Assembly (NCBI GenBank): GCA_024233675.1
Contig: JACKPH010000001.1
Span: 62,001 to 126,000, forward strand
Reading direction: 5' to 3'
DNA: 64,000 nt
From: Thermotogae bacterium
GTDB lineage: Bacteria; Thermotogota; Thermotogae; Petrotogales; Petrotogaceae
Below, piece after piece: positions 51,843 to 59,858 of this stretch; position 1 is the first letter of the stretch, and the number at the start of each line of letters is the position of its first letter. The notes under the pieces are model-generated. The model saw nothing but the letters and a program-made list of their open reading frames with translations, searched no databases and was not told the origin of the DNA. The position numbers were made by a program, and so were the translations under genes.

Positions 51843-52832
51843 ATGAAAATTGCAATATTAGGTCTTGGAAGAATGGGATTCAATATGGCACAGAGACTTA
51901 TTGAAAGAAAACATGATGTTATTGTTTACAACCGTTCGCGGGAAAAAACAGACAGACTTGTTGCAGAGGGTGCAACAGGAGCATATTCTCTTAAAGAACT
52001 GCAGGAAAAAAACGGCGGAGAAAATTCAATTTACTGGCTTATGCTTCCTGCCGGTGATCCTACAGAAAATACATTAAAAGAACTTTTTAATTTATTAAAT
52101 CCCGGAGACATAATTGTCGAAGGAGGTAACACATATTATAAGGATGATATAAAAAGATCCGCTTTATTTGCTGAAAAAGGAATAAAATATCTTGATGCCG
52201 GGGTTTCCGGTGGTGTATGGGGATTAAAAAACGGATACTGTACAATGATAGGCGGAGAAAAAGAAACTTTTGAATATATAAAACCTATTCTTGATGATCT
52301 TGCACCTGAAAACGGTTATATGTACTGCGGTAAAACAGGTGCAGGTCATTATGTAAAAATGATTCATAATGGTATAGAATACGGGCTTATGGAAGCTTAT
52401 GCAGAAGGTTTTGAGCTTTTAAAAGCATCCGAATACGGTGATATAAATCTTTCTGAAGTTTCAGGAATGTGGAATAACGGGTCGGTAATCAGATCATGGC
52501 TTCTTGAACTTCTTCAGGAATCTTTTAAAGATGATGATAATCTTGAAGATTTCGCAGGTTATGTTGAAGATTCAGGAGAAGCACGTTGGACAGTTCTTGA
52601 AAGTATTGATAAAGGCGTTGCCATGCCTGTTATCGCTGAATCTTTGTATAAACGTTTTCAGTCAAGACAAAAAGATGTTTATTCAAATAAAGTTGTCGCA
52701 GCTCTGAGAAATCAGTTCGGAGGTCATGCTTTTTATAAAAAAGATACAGATATAAGAAAATCATCGGCCGGTGCCGGAAAAGTAAAAGCCGCAAATCCTC
52801 AGGAAGGTGATGTGGATGCTTCAGATAAATAA
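51843..52832 (+). CDS. gnd: 6-Phosphogluconate dehydrogenase (decarboxylating), short GndA/YqeC type
   Basis: A 329-residue enzyme that oxidises 6-phosphogluconate to ribulose-5-phosphate and CO2. Rossmann motif GLGRMGFNMAQRL with NRSREK after strand 2, IVEGGNTYYKDD, AGVSGGVWGLKNGYCTMIGG, and the catalytic region TGAGHYVKMIHNGIEYG. The length of about 330 marks the short type, often NAD-dependent, rather than the 470-residue NADP enzyme. The C-terminal tail is truncated accordingly. ATG 51843 follows GAGGGAGG. It leads the operon and overlaps zwf by 17 bases. Confidence 0.94.
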   Translation: MKIAILGLGRMGFNMAQRLIERKHDVIVYNRSREKTDRLVAEGATGAYSLKELQEKNGGENSIYWLMLPAGDPTENTLKELFNLLNPGDIIVEGGNTYYKDDIKRSALFAEKGIKYLDAGVSGGVWGLKNGYCTMIGGEKETFEYIKPILDDLAPENGYMYCGKTGAGHYVKMIHNGIEYGLMEAYAEGFELLKASEYGDINLSEVSGMWNNGSVIRSWLLELLQESFKDDDNLEDFAGYVEDSGEARWTVLESIDKGVAMPVIAESLYKRFQSRQKDVYSNKVVAALRNQFGGHAFYKKDTDIRKSSAGAGKVKAANPQEGDVDASDK

Positions 52833-54309
52833 TGTGAATGATACTTACGGAAAATGTGAGGAAATAAAACCTTTATCCGGTTCCGTAATAATTTTCGGGG
52901 CTTCAGGAGATTTAACCTCAAGAAAATTAATACCGGCAATCTTCAATCTTTTCAGAAGAAATCTCTTACCGGATTCTTTTTATCTCATAGGTATGGCAAG
53001 AAGTGATTTCAGTGATGAAACTTTCAGGGAAAAGATATATGCTTCATCAGAAAAAAGTGAAAAATTTTCTGAATTTCTGAAAAGAATATTTTATATTTCA
53101 GGAGATTACAGTGATCAGACATATTATCTGAAATTAAAAAAGCGTATATCAGAACTCGATAAAAAATTTAAAAATAACAGTAATCATATTTTTTACTTTG
53201 CTACACCACCTGTAGTTTACCTTCCTATAATAAAAATGCTCGGTCATGCTGAACTTACTGATGAGAAAACAGGTTTTTCAAGAGTTATTGTGGAAAAACC
53301 TTTCGGATATGATTATAACAGTTCGCTTGAACTTAACAGTGAACTTCATAAGTATCTCAAAGAATCACAGATTTACAGAATTGATCATTATCTCGGCAAA
53401 GAAACCGTACAGAACATTCTGATGCTGAGATTTGCAAATACAATTTTTGAACCTTTATGGAATTATAAATATATAGATCATGTACAGATTACGGTTGCAG
53501 AAAAACTCGGTGTAGAGAACAGAGCAGGTTATTTTGATTCTACCGGTCTTCTTAGGGATATGTTCCAGAATCATATGCTTCAGCTTCTTTCAATGATAAC
53601 AATAGAACCTCCTTATTCACTCGATGCAAATGCTATTCGTGATGAGAAGAAAAAACTTATAAATTCAATACGCCCTTTTGACAGAAATAATATTAATTCT
53701 TATATCGTACGCGGTCAGTATTCAGATGGTATTATAGACGGAAAAAGTGTTTTGCCATATAACAGGGAAACAGGAATTAATTCAGATTCTTATACCGAAA
53801 CATTTGTCAGTTCAAAAATTCTTATAGATAACTGGAGATGGAGCGGTGTACCTTTTTATCTGAGATCCGGAAAACGCATGAATAAAAAATTAAGCCGTAT
53901 AGCTATAGTTTTTAAAAAAGTTCCGCATTATATATTCGGAAATGAACTGAACACAGAACCAAATGTTCTTTTATTAAATATTCAGCCTGATGAGGGTTTT
54001 GAATTTATGGTACAGGCTAAACAGCCAGGTTCAAAACTCTGTATGAATACGCTTAATATGAAATTCAGATACAACCCTTCAGATTCTCCGGATGCATATG
54101 AAAGACTTATTTTAGACAGTCTTATAGGTGACCAGACACTTTTTGTAAGGGATGACGGTATGGGAATTTCCTGGAAGCTTTTTACTCCTGTACTTGAAGA
54201 CTGGGCACACAGAAAACAGAATAATCTGTTTTATTATTCTTCAGGTTCCTGGGGTCCTTCAGAATCAGAAGCTCTTATAAAAAATGACGGAAGGACATGG
54301 ATAAATTAA
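52816..54309 (+). CDS. zwf: Glucose-6-phosphate 1-dehydrogenase
   Basis: A 497-residue G6PD, the entry enzyme of the oxidative pentose phosphate pathway. It has the dinucleotide fold GASGDLTSRKLIPAIF and the active-site motif RIDHYLGKE (catalytic His and Lys). Also present are EKPFGYD, the AGYFDSTGLLRDMFQNH segment, and a C-terminal QDW-like LEDWAHRKQ. The start is the ATG at 52816, after AGGAAGG; GTG 52807 and ATG 52810 are alternatives a few codons upstream. It lies between gnd and pgl in a compact operon. Confidence 0.95.
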   Translation: MLQINNVNDTYGKCEEIKPLSGSVIIFGASGDLTSRKLIPAIFNLFRRNLLPDSFYLIGMARSDFSDETFREKIYASSEKSEKFSEFLKRIFYISGDYSDQTYYLKLKKRISELDKKFKNNSNHIFYFATPPVVYLPIIKMLGHAELTDEKTGFSRVIVEKPFGYDYNSSLELNSELHKYLKESQIYRIDHYLGKETVQNILMLRFANTIFEPLWNYKYIDHVQITVAEKLGVENRAGYFDSTGLLRDMFQNHMLQLLSMITIEPPYSLDANAIRDEKKKLINSIRPFDRNNINSYIVRGQYSDGIIDGKSVLPYNRETGINSDSYTETFVSSKILIDNWRWSGVPFYLRSGKRMNKKLSRIAIVFKKVPHYIFGNELNTEPNVLLLNIQPDEGFEFMVQAKQPGSKLCMNTLNMKFRYNPSDSPDAYERLILDSLIGDQTLFVRDDGMGISWKLFTPVLEDWAHRKQNNLFYYSSGSWGPSESEALIKNDGRTWIN

Positions 54310-54322
54310 AAGGGGTGAAATA

Positions 54323-55021
54323 ATGAATAATAATATTGACTTTTTTGATACATATGATGATGCAGCCAAAAGACTTGCTTATATAATCTATATAAATTAT
54401 ATAAAAAAAACTAAGTCATCAGAAAATTTTTATCTTATGATATCCGGAGGAAGTACTCCGGACAGATTGTTTGAAATACTTCTTGAAGAATACTATACAA
54501 AAATTAAATGGGATAAAATTCATTTTTTCTGGTCAGATGAACGTTTTGTTCCGGAATCCCATGAATACAGTAATTATGGAAGAGCCAAAAAAAAATTTTT
54601 TGATGAATTATGCCTATCTGAGAAAAATATTCACAAGATAAACTATTCCGAAAATATAAATACTTCCTGTAAATTATACGAAAAAGAACTGGAAACAGTT
54701 CCTGATATTCCTTTTGTTATGGACATGATAATACTGGGTGTCGGAGCTGACGGACATACAGCAAGTATTTTTCCTGAAAATAAAAACCATTTTAAAAATA
54801 CTTCTCCTGTTTTTCCCGTTTATGATTCCGGCAATCCTAAATGTGACAGAATAACAGTTTCACTTGATATTATTTCAAAATCGGAAAATATTTATTTTTT
54901 CTCAAAATATCCTAAAAAAGAAATTTTTTTCGGAAATATTTTAAATAATTATAATTTATACAAAGATATTTATCCTTCACTGATGTTTGAAAATTCATTT
55001 TGGATAGTATCAAAAGAATAA
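54323..55021 (+). CDS. pgl: 6-Phosphogluconolactonase
   Basis: A 232-residue DevB/NagB-fold lactonase that hydrolyses 6-phosphogluconolactone between the zwf and gnd steps. SGGSTPDRLFEIL, HFFWSDERFVPESHEYSNYG, and MIILGVGADGHTASIFP are the family signatures. It starts 14 bases after zwf with GGGGTGA. With gnd and zwf it makes the complete oxidative branch in one transcript. Confidence 0.95.
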   Translation: MNNNIDFFDTYDDAAKRLAYIIYINYIKKTKSSENFYLMISGGSTPDRLFEILLEEYYTKIKWDKIHFFWSDERFVPESHEYSNYGRAKKKFFDELCLSEKNIHKINYSENINTSCKLYEKELETVPDIPFVMDMIILGVGADGHTASIFPENKNHFKNTSPVFPVYDSGNPKCDRITVSLDIISKSENIYFFSKYPKKEIFFGNILNNYNLYKDIYPSLMFENSFWIVSKE

Positions 55022-55041
55022 TTTTTATTTTTTGTTAAATT

Positions 55042-55050
55042 TGATATAAT
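55042..55050 (+). promoter_or_regulatory. Extended -10 promoter of hypothetical gene
   Basis: TGATATAAT (55042-55050) about 38 bases before the ATG at 55088. Confidence 0.5.
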
Positions 55051-55087
55051 GTAAATATATATATATTTATTATTTTAGGGGGATAAA

Positions 55088-55771
55088 ATGTACGAACTTT
55101 CCGCAACAAATTATAAGTCTTTTTTTATGATAATCACTGAAAAAACTGTTTTTTTCGTTGACAGGAATATAAAAGAACTGGAAAAATTATACGGAACCGC
55201 TGACAGGAATTTATTCTACTCAATGATATTCACAAATGCCCTGAGCGGTATTTATATTTATGACAACAGTATCAGTAAAGACATTTATAATATAATTACA
55301 GAAAATACGGAAGATACTCCTCTTGTTGTCATACAAAAATTTTTTAACCGCATAATAAATCATATTCTTTCTTACGGCCGATTTCCGAAAGATCCTGTTA
55401 TAAATACCGTTTGTGAAAAAATATATATAAAGTTTTCAGAAAACTACAACAATAATATAAGTACTGTGGTTGAAAACTATGAATTTAATGATTTTGATGA
55501 TTTTTCCGATAATCTTCTGAATTCAGTATATGCCGAAAATCCTGAAAATGTACCTTATTTCAGTATTTTTATTTCTTTCTGCCTTTTTAATTACAATACA
55601 GATCTTAAAGACTGCGTTTTAAAAATATTTTCAAAAGCATATAACGGTTACGGAAAAGAAAAAAATACAGATTTTTACAAAAATGAAAATACTCTCCTAA
55701 GAGAAGAAAATAAAAGATTAAAATCAGCACTTAAATATGTTTATAAAAAACTTGAAAATGTTCCTAAATAA
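55088..55771 (+). CDS. Hypothetical protein with C-terminal coiled coil
   Basis: A 227-residue cytoplasmic protein that I do not recognise. Residues 1-190 appear helical and Asn/Tyr-rich without known motifs; residues 197-224 form a leucine-zipper-like coiled coil (LLREENKRLKSALKYVYKKL) that suggests self-association. It has its own promoter after pgl and AGGGGGA before ATG, so it need not be part of the pentose phosphate operon. It is followed by the tRNA-Ser gene. A weak AT-only stem (TAAACA/TGTTTA) lies after the stop. Confidence 0.7.
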   Translation: MYELSATNYKSFFMIITEKTVFFVDRNIKELEKLYGTADRNLFYSMIFTNALSGIYIYDNSISKDIYNIITENTEDTPLVVIQKFFNRIINHILSYGRFPKDPVINTVCEKIYIKFSENYNNNISTVVENYEFNDFDDFSDNLLNSVYAENPENVPYFSIFISFCLFNYNTDLKDCVLKIFSKAYNGYGKEKNTDFYKNENTLLREENKRLKSALKYVYKKLENVPK

Positions 55772-55864
55772 ACAAATGTAAAAGAAATGTTTATTTTACT
55801 TTAAATTATTAGAAAATAATTGCTTTTTTGATTTTTTTATAATAACATAGTATTGTTTAAGAAC

Positions 55865-55954
55865 GGAGGCGTGTTCTGAATTGGTAAGGAGCCGGTCTCG
55901 AAAACCGGTGGGATGAATAATCCCGTATGGGTTCGAACCCCATCGCCTCCGCCA
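55865..55954 (+). tRNA. tRNA-Ser (anticodon CGA)
   Basis: A 90-base class II tRNA. The acceptor stem GGAGGCG pairs with CGCCTCC, followed by the discriminator G and an encoded CCA. The anticodon stem is CCGGT/ACCGG with loop CTCGAAA, giving anticodon CGA (reads UCG). A long variable arm (GGGAT...ATCCC) is typical of serine tRNAs, and the T arm is ATGGG-TTCGAAC-CCCAT. The surrounding 325 bases between protein genes hold nothing else that I can name. Confidence 0.96.
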
Positions 55955-56096
55955 TTTTTAAAAATTTTTTATACATATAACCTGATTTTAATTTTTATTA
56001 AAAATTAGTATTTCCGCAATTTCGGAATTTTTTGAAAAATAGATTAATATGTTTATTTTAATCAATATCTTAGAATATTTTTCAGGTGAATAATTT

Positions 56097-56930
56097 ATGA
56101 TACGGGAAATAAAAAAAAGTGATATAAAAATGTGTACTGAATTAATTTTAGAATGCAATATAGGTTCTAATTTAACACGATATTTCCCGAAAGATGAAAG
56201 GGAAATTATCAATAGACTTGATTCTGAAATTGAATCAAAAAACCATATTATTTTAGTTTGTGAATATGATAAGAAAATTATCGGATTTCTTGAATTTTTG
56301 ATTGAATCTGATGAAAAATATATTCAAATTCTTGCATATTTTTCTAATGTTAACTATGAAAGTTGTTTTGATGAGTTTTATAAAATATTACATATCACAT
56401 ATAAAGGGTTCACTATCGATTTTGTAGTTAATGATTTTAATATTTCTGCAATTAATTACATGAAAAAAATTAATGCCCAAACCGATGGATTAGATACAAT
56501 GTTATACATTGAAAAAAATTTGTTTAAAGCTAATAAAGAATCCTTTGCAAGACTTTTACCAAATGAATATGAAAGTAAATTTGTTAAATTACACGATACT
56601 ATATTCCCGGATGTTTACTGGAACGGAAAAAGACTATTAAAAGAAAAAGATGGATTTAAAAAGCTTATTGTTACTGAAGATAATCAAATTACCGGTTTTG
56701 TTGTATTATCATCTTTTAATAGAACTGAAGAAGAAGTATATTTTTTATATGCTAAAGATATCCGTACAAAGATAAATTTAATTGATGAAGCATTAAAATT
56801 ATCTTTTAAAAAATCAAACACCGTTTTACTTTTAATTCCCGAGAATGACAATTCAGAAATTAAAGCTTATACTGATTATGGGTTTTCAATAAAAGAAAAA
56901 ATTTATACATTTACAATTCATATATATTAG
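56097..56930 (+). CDS. GNAT-family acetyltransferase(s), atypical codon use, beside tRNA-Ser
   Basis: A 277-residue protein that looks like two GNAT-type halves. The first half has MIREIKKSDIKMCTELI (typical GNAT N-terminus), LVCEYDKKIIGFLEFLI, and NYMKKINAQTDG. The second has KKLIVTEDNQITGFVVLSSF and IKAYTDYGFSIKEK. The acetyl-CoA RxxGxG loop is not evident in either, so activity is doubtful. Leucine is mostly TTA here, while neighbours prefer CTT, and the gene is visibly more AT-rich. This, with its place after a tRNA gene, suggests acquisition by transfer. AGGTGA lies some 12 bases before the ATG. Followed by a terminator. Confidence 0.75.
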   Translation: MIREIKKSDIKMCTELILECNIGSNLTRYFPKDEREIINRLDSEIESKNHIILVCEYDKKIIGFLEFLIESDEKYIQILAYFSNVNYESCFDEFYKILHITYKGFTIDFVVNDFNISAINYMKKINAQTDGLDTMLYIEKNLFKANKESFARLLPNEYESKFVKLHDTIFPDVYWNGKRLLKEKDGFKKLIVTEDNQITGFVVLSSFNRTEEEVYFLYAKDIRTKINLIDEALKLSFKKSNTVLLLIPENDNSEIKAYTDYGFSIKEKIYTFTIHIY

Positions 56931-56937
56931 TTAGAGT

Positions 56938-56964
56938 AGGAAGCGTATGGCTTCTTGTTTTTTT
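56938..56964 (+). terminator. Terminator of GNAT gene beside tRNA-Ser
   Basis: GAAGC-GTATG-GCTTC (56940-56954) followed by TTGTTTTTTT. Confidence 0.8.
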
Positions 56965-57058
56965 ATCTAATAAAAAAAATCATTTATGGGAAACATTTTA
57001 TCTAAAAATAATATTCAGATCAGATAATTTTGTTTTACGGTAAATCTCATTTTTATTT

Positions 57059-57087
57059 TTGTTATATTATTTATAAAAAGATGTAAT
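57059..57087 (+). promoter_or_regulatory. Promoter of GH13 gene
   Basis: TTGTTA (57059-57064), 17-base spacer, TGTAAT (57082-57087). It leaves a leader of about 120 bases of AT-rich sequence without an obvious structure before the start codon. Confidence 0.55.
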
Positions 57088-57214
57088 ATATATGTGTGCA
57101 GAATATTAATGGAATTAAAAATATTTATAGTATAAATTTTAATAAAAAACTAACTCTGCTTAAAATTAATTAATAACTATACATTTTATTTATTTCTGAA
57201 AGGGAGGGCAAGTT

Positions 57215-59242
57215 ATGGGTAAACTTAATGATATTTTATCTTTTCTTAATGAAAAAAAAGATTCAGGTATCACAAATTATGCTGTTCCAAAGAGATGGAT
57301 GCCCGATAATTATGTAGGAAATGTTAAACTGAAGGGCCGTAAATTTTTTGTAAATCCCTACGAATATTTTTCAGGTATTATTGAAAATATTACTCAGTCC
57401 GTAAATTCAGTAAATGATTATTCAAAACCTCTGTCTTTTATAAAAAATGAAAATACACCGGACTGGATAAGAAAATCTATTGTTTATAGTGCTCATGTAA
57501 GAATGACCTCTGCTTACATTCACGATGAAAACAATATTTTTTTACCTATCGATGGAAATGGTTTCACTCAGTCAGGAACTTTTCTTAAAATGACAGCACT
57601 TATTCCTTATCTTAAAAAAATGGGTATAAACTGTATATACCTTCTTCCTATAACCCAGTCAAGCAGCGAATACAAAAAGGGTGAAGTAGGTTCTCCTTAT
57701 TCCGTAAAAGATTTCTTTAAAATAGAAAAGGATTATCATGACACTATTTTAGAAGATAAATTCGATGCTGATGATGAATTCGGAGCTTTTGTTGAAGCCT
57801 GTCATATAATGAATATAAGAGTTATGCTTGATTTTGTTCCGAGAACTTCGGCACGTGATAACAGAATGATTCTTGATCATCCTGAATGGTTTTACTGGAT
57901 AGATTCCAGGGAACTCGGTTCATATAAGCCGCCTTATATTCCTGAAATGAAATTTGAACAGCCTACTGTTGAAAACCTCGGAATACTTTACAACAGTGAA
58001 CCTGTTAAAGAACATCTTAAAAAATTCAGATTTGACCCTAAAACAGAAAATCCTGAAAAATGGGCTGCTTTTGTTGAAAAAAATTACAACAATCCCGATT
58101 TTCTTACAGAACTTATAAAAGAATTTAAAGTTATTACTGTTCCCGGCTTTTCAGACTGGATAAATGATCCTCAGCCCACCTGGGATGATATAACATTCCT
58201 AAGACTTTACATGAGTCATCCGGATGCAGCTATACAGTATATTCCTGAAAATCAGCCTCCTTATGTTCTTTTTGATGTTGTAAAATCAAGTAATTTCCCC
58301 GGAAAAGAAAAAAACTTTCCTTTATGGGAAAAAATTGCTGATATAATGCCTTTTTATCAGAGAACATACGGTATAGACGGAGCAAGACTTGATATGGGAC
58401 ATGCTCTTCCGAAAGAACTTGAGCATATGATAATAGAAAAAGCCAAAAAATTTGATCCTTCATTTGTTATAATTGCCGAAGAATTGAGTATGGATAACTT
58501 TCAAAAAGCAAAAAATAGCGGTTATGACGGAATATTGGGAAATTCATGGTGGTCAGAACCGAGAATTCCGGAAGGCTGGTTTAAAAAATTTACTTTAAAA
58601 ATGATGCCCGAATTAACGCTTCCGTGCTTTGCAACTTCGGAAACACCTGATTCACCAAGGGCTGTTACCAGAAAACTCAGGGAACATTTTTCAAAAATAT
58701 CGGCTGTTGTAAATACTTTTATGCCCAACGGTATTACTGTAATAAATTCCGGTTATGAAATATTTGAATCACAGCCTATGAATACAGGACTTGATTTTGA
58801 AAATCCTATGCAGGAAAAATTCGATAATCTTCCGCCTAATGATCAGTTTTACGGGAAACTCGCTTTCTTTGACTGGTATGTACTACACTGGGATACTGAT
58901 CATCATATGGTAAAACTGCTTGAACTTTTAGGAAATGTTAAAAATGAAGTTTCTGATTTAGTTGCCGATACTGCAAATCTCAGAATATATGATTACAGTG
59001 ATACTTCTTTTGCACTTTTTTACTGGAATGGTAAGAAAGGTATTGTTATTCCTGTAAATCTAAACAGTGAATATCCTTATAATTATGAAATAGACCTCGG
59101 ATTTTATACATGGAGAGGAGATCACAAAGTAAAAACCGTAATAGAAAATTTCAGACGCGGTGAAAGCAACTGGGAAATCCACGACGGCAAACTGAGAGTT
59201 TCTCTTAACCCTACAGAGGCAAGAGTATATATAATAGAATAA
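57215..59242 (+). CDS. GH13 alpha-amylase family enzyme, maltosyltransferase-like
   Basis: A 675-residue cytoplasmic GH13 protein with no signal peptide. Barrel motifs: LPYLKK-type strand region with GINCIYLLPI, VMLDFVPRTSARDN (region I, where DxxxNH is usual; His is absent), GIDGARLDMGHALP (region II; nucleophile D393), FVIIAEELS (region III; acid/base Glu near 422), and FATSETPDSPR (probable region IV with the third acid). GH13 members with RLDMGHALP and ETPDSPR resemble the maltosyltransferase described from Thermotoga maritima (639 residues, recalled). It would move maltosyl units between alpha-1,4-glucans. GGGAGGG precedes ATG. Single gene between its own promoter and terminator. Confidence 0.82.
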   Translation: MGKLNDILSFLNEKKDSGITNYAVPKRWMPDNYVGNVKLKGRKFFVNPYEYFSGIIENITQSVNSVNDYSKPLSFIKNENTPDWIRKSIVYSAHVRMTSAYIHDENNIFLPIDGNGFTQSGTFLKMTALIPYLKKMGINCIYLLPITQSSSEYKKGEVGSPYSVKDFFKIEKDYHDTILEDKFDADDEFGAFVEACHIMNIRVMLDFVPRTSARDNRMILDHPEWFYWIDSRELGSYKPPYIPEMKFEQPTVENLGILYNSEPVKEHLKKFRFDPKTENPEKWAAFVEKNYNNPDFLTELIKEFKVITVPGFSDWINDPQPTWDDITFLRLYMSHPDAAIQYIPENQPPYVLFDVVKSSNFPGKEKNFPLWEKIADIMPFYQRTYGIDGARLDMGHALPKELEHMIIEKAKKFDPSFVIIAEELSMDNFQKAKNSGYDGILGNSWWSEPRIPEGWFKKFTLKMMPELTLPCFATSETPDSPRAVTRKLREHFSKISAVVNTFMPNGITVINSGYEIFESQPMNTGLDFENPMQEKFDNLPPNDQFYGKLAFFDWYVLHWDTDHHMVKLLELLGNVKNEVSDLVADTANLRIYDYSDTSFALFYWNGKKGIVIPVNLNSEYPYNYEIDLGFYTWRGDHKVKTVIENFRRGESNWEIHDGKLRVSLNPTEARVYIIE

Positions 59243-59256
59243 ATTTTATTTATGAG

Positions 59257-59284
59257 TTCCGGAGTTTATTACTCCGGAATTTTA
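59257..59284 (+). terminator. Terminator of GH13 gene
   Basis: TTCCGGAGT (59257-59265) pairs with ACTCCGGAA (59271-59279), then TTTTT with one interruption. Confidence 0.85.
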
Positions 59285-59325
59285 CTTTAACATAACGAAA
59301 AAAAACAAAATGTTACGTTTATAAA

Positions 59326-59334
59326 TGATATAAT
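59326..59334 (+). promoter_or_regulatory. Extended -10 promoter of cheX
   Basis: TGATATAAT (59326-59334), 28 bases before the ATG. Confidence 0.55.
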
Positions 59335-59362
59335 AATATTAATAATAAAAGGAGGTGTTTCA

Positions 59363-59830
59363 ATGATTGATGTAAAAATAATTAATTCAGTCCTGGAAGC
59401 TCTTACTTCTACCTTTAAAGCAGCGGCAAAAAGCGAGGTCCGACTTCAGAAACCAAATCTTATACGCGAAATATCAGAATCTTATGAAATAGTTACTACT
59501 ATAGGATTCAACGGTTCTCTTCAGGGAAACGTTATTTACACAGTTCCTTCAAAAACTGCTATTACAATTGTTAACAATATGATGGCAGGCATGATGGAAA
59601 TAACTTCTGTTGATGAAATGGCTGTTTCAGCAATAGGAGAACTCGGAAATATGATTTCAGGGGCTATTGCCGTATCTCTTGAAAAAGTAGGTTATCCTAT
59701 AAATATAACACCTCCATCCGTTGTACGCGGATCCGAAATGAAAATTTCCGTTGAAGGAAATATTTTAAAATTTGTAGGAAATATTTCAGGCGGCGATGAA
59801 ATAGATGTTTATGTTGTAATAAAAAAATAA
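59363..59830 (+). CDS. cheX: Chemotaxis phosphatase CheX
   Basis: A 155-residue CheX/CheC-family phosphatase that removes phosphate from CheY-P. The catalytic E-x-x-N motif is in AISAIGELGNMISGAI-type sequence (SAIGELGNMISGAIA), and MIDVKIINSVLEAL with GFNGSLQGNVIYTV matches the CheX fold. Only one E-x-x-N motif is present, as in CheX rather than CheC or FliY. AGGAGGTG precedes the ATG. It stands alone with its own promoter, in a neighbourhood without other chemotaxis genes; the chemoreceptor lies 13 kb away. Confidence 0.9.
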   Translation: MIDVKIINSVLEALTSTFKAAAKSEVRLQKPNLIREISESYEIVTTIGFNGSLQGNVIYTVPSKTAITIVNNMMAGMMEITSVDEMAVSAIGELGNMISGAIAVSLEKVGYPINITPPSVVRGSEMKISVEGNILKFVGNISGGDEIDVYVVIKK

Positions 59831-59858
59831 AATATCTCCGAAATTTCGGAGATATTTT
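59829..59858. terminator. Bidirectional terminator (cheX / cysS)
   Basis: A 14-bp perfect stem (59829-59842 with 59845-59858, core ATCTCCGAA) with A- and T-rich flanks for both converging genes. Confidence 0.92.

Noticed and set aside
55930..57214. tRNA-Ser 3' end as an att site of an integrated element
   Set aside because: I found no second copy of the T-arm/acceptor sequence downstream, and no integrase gene is present.
57088..57214. Structured RNA in the long leader of the GH13 gene
   Set aside because: The sequence is AT-rich without a stable stem that I can trace by eye.
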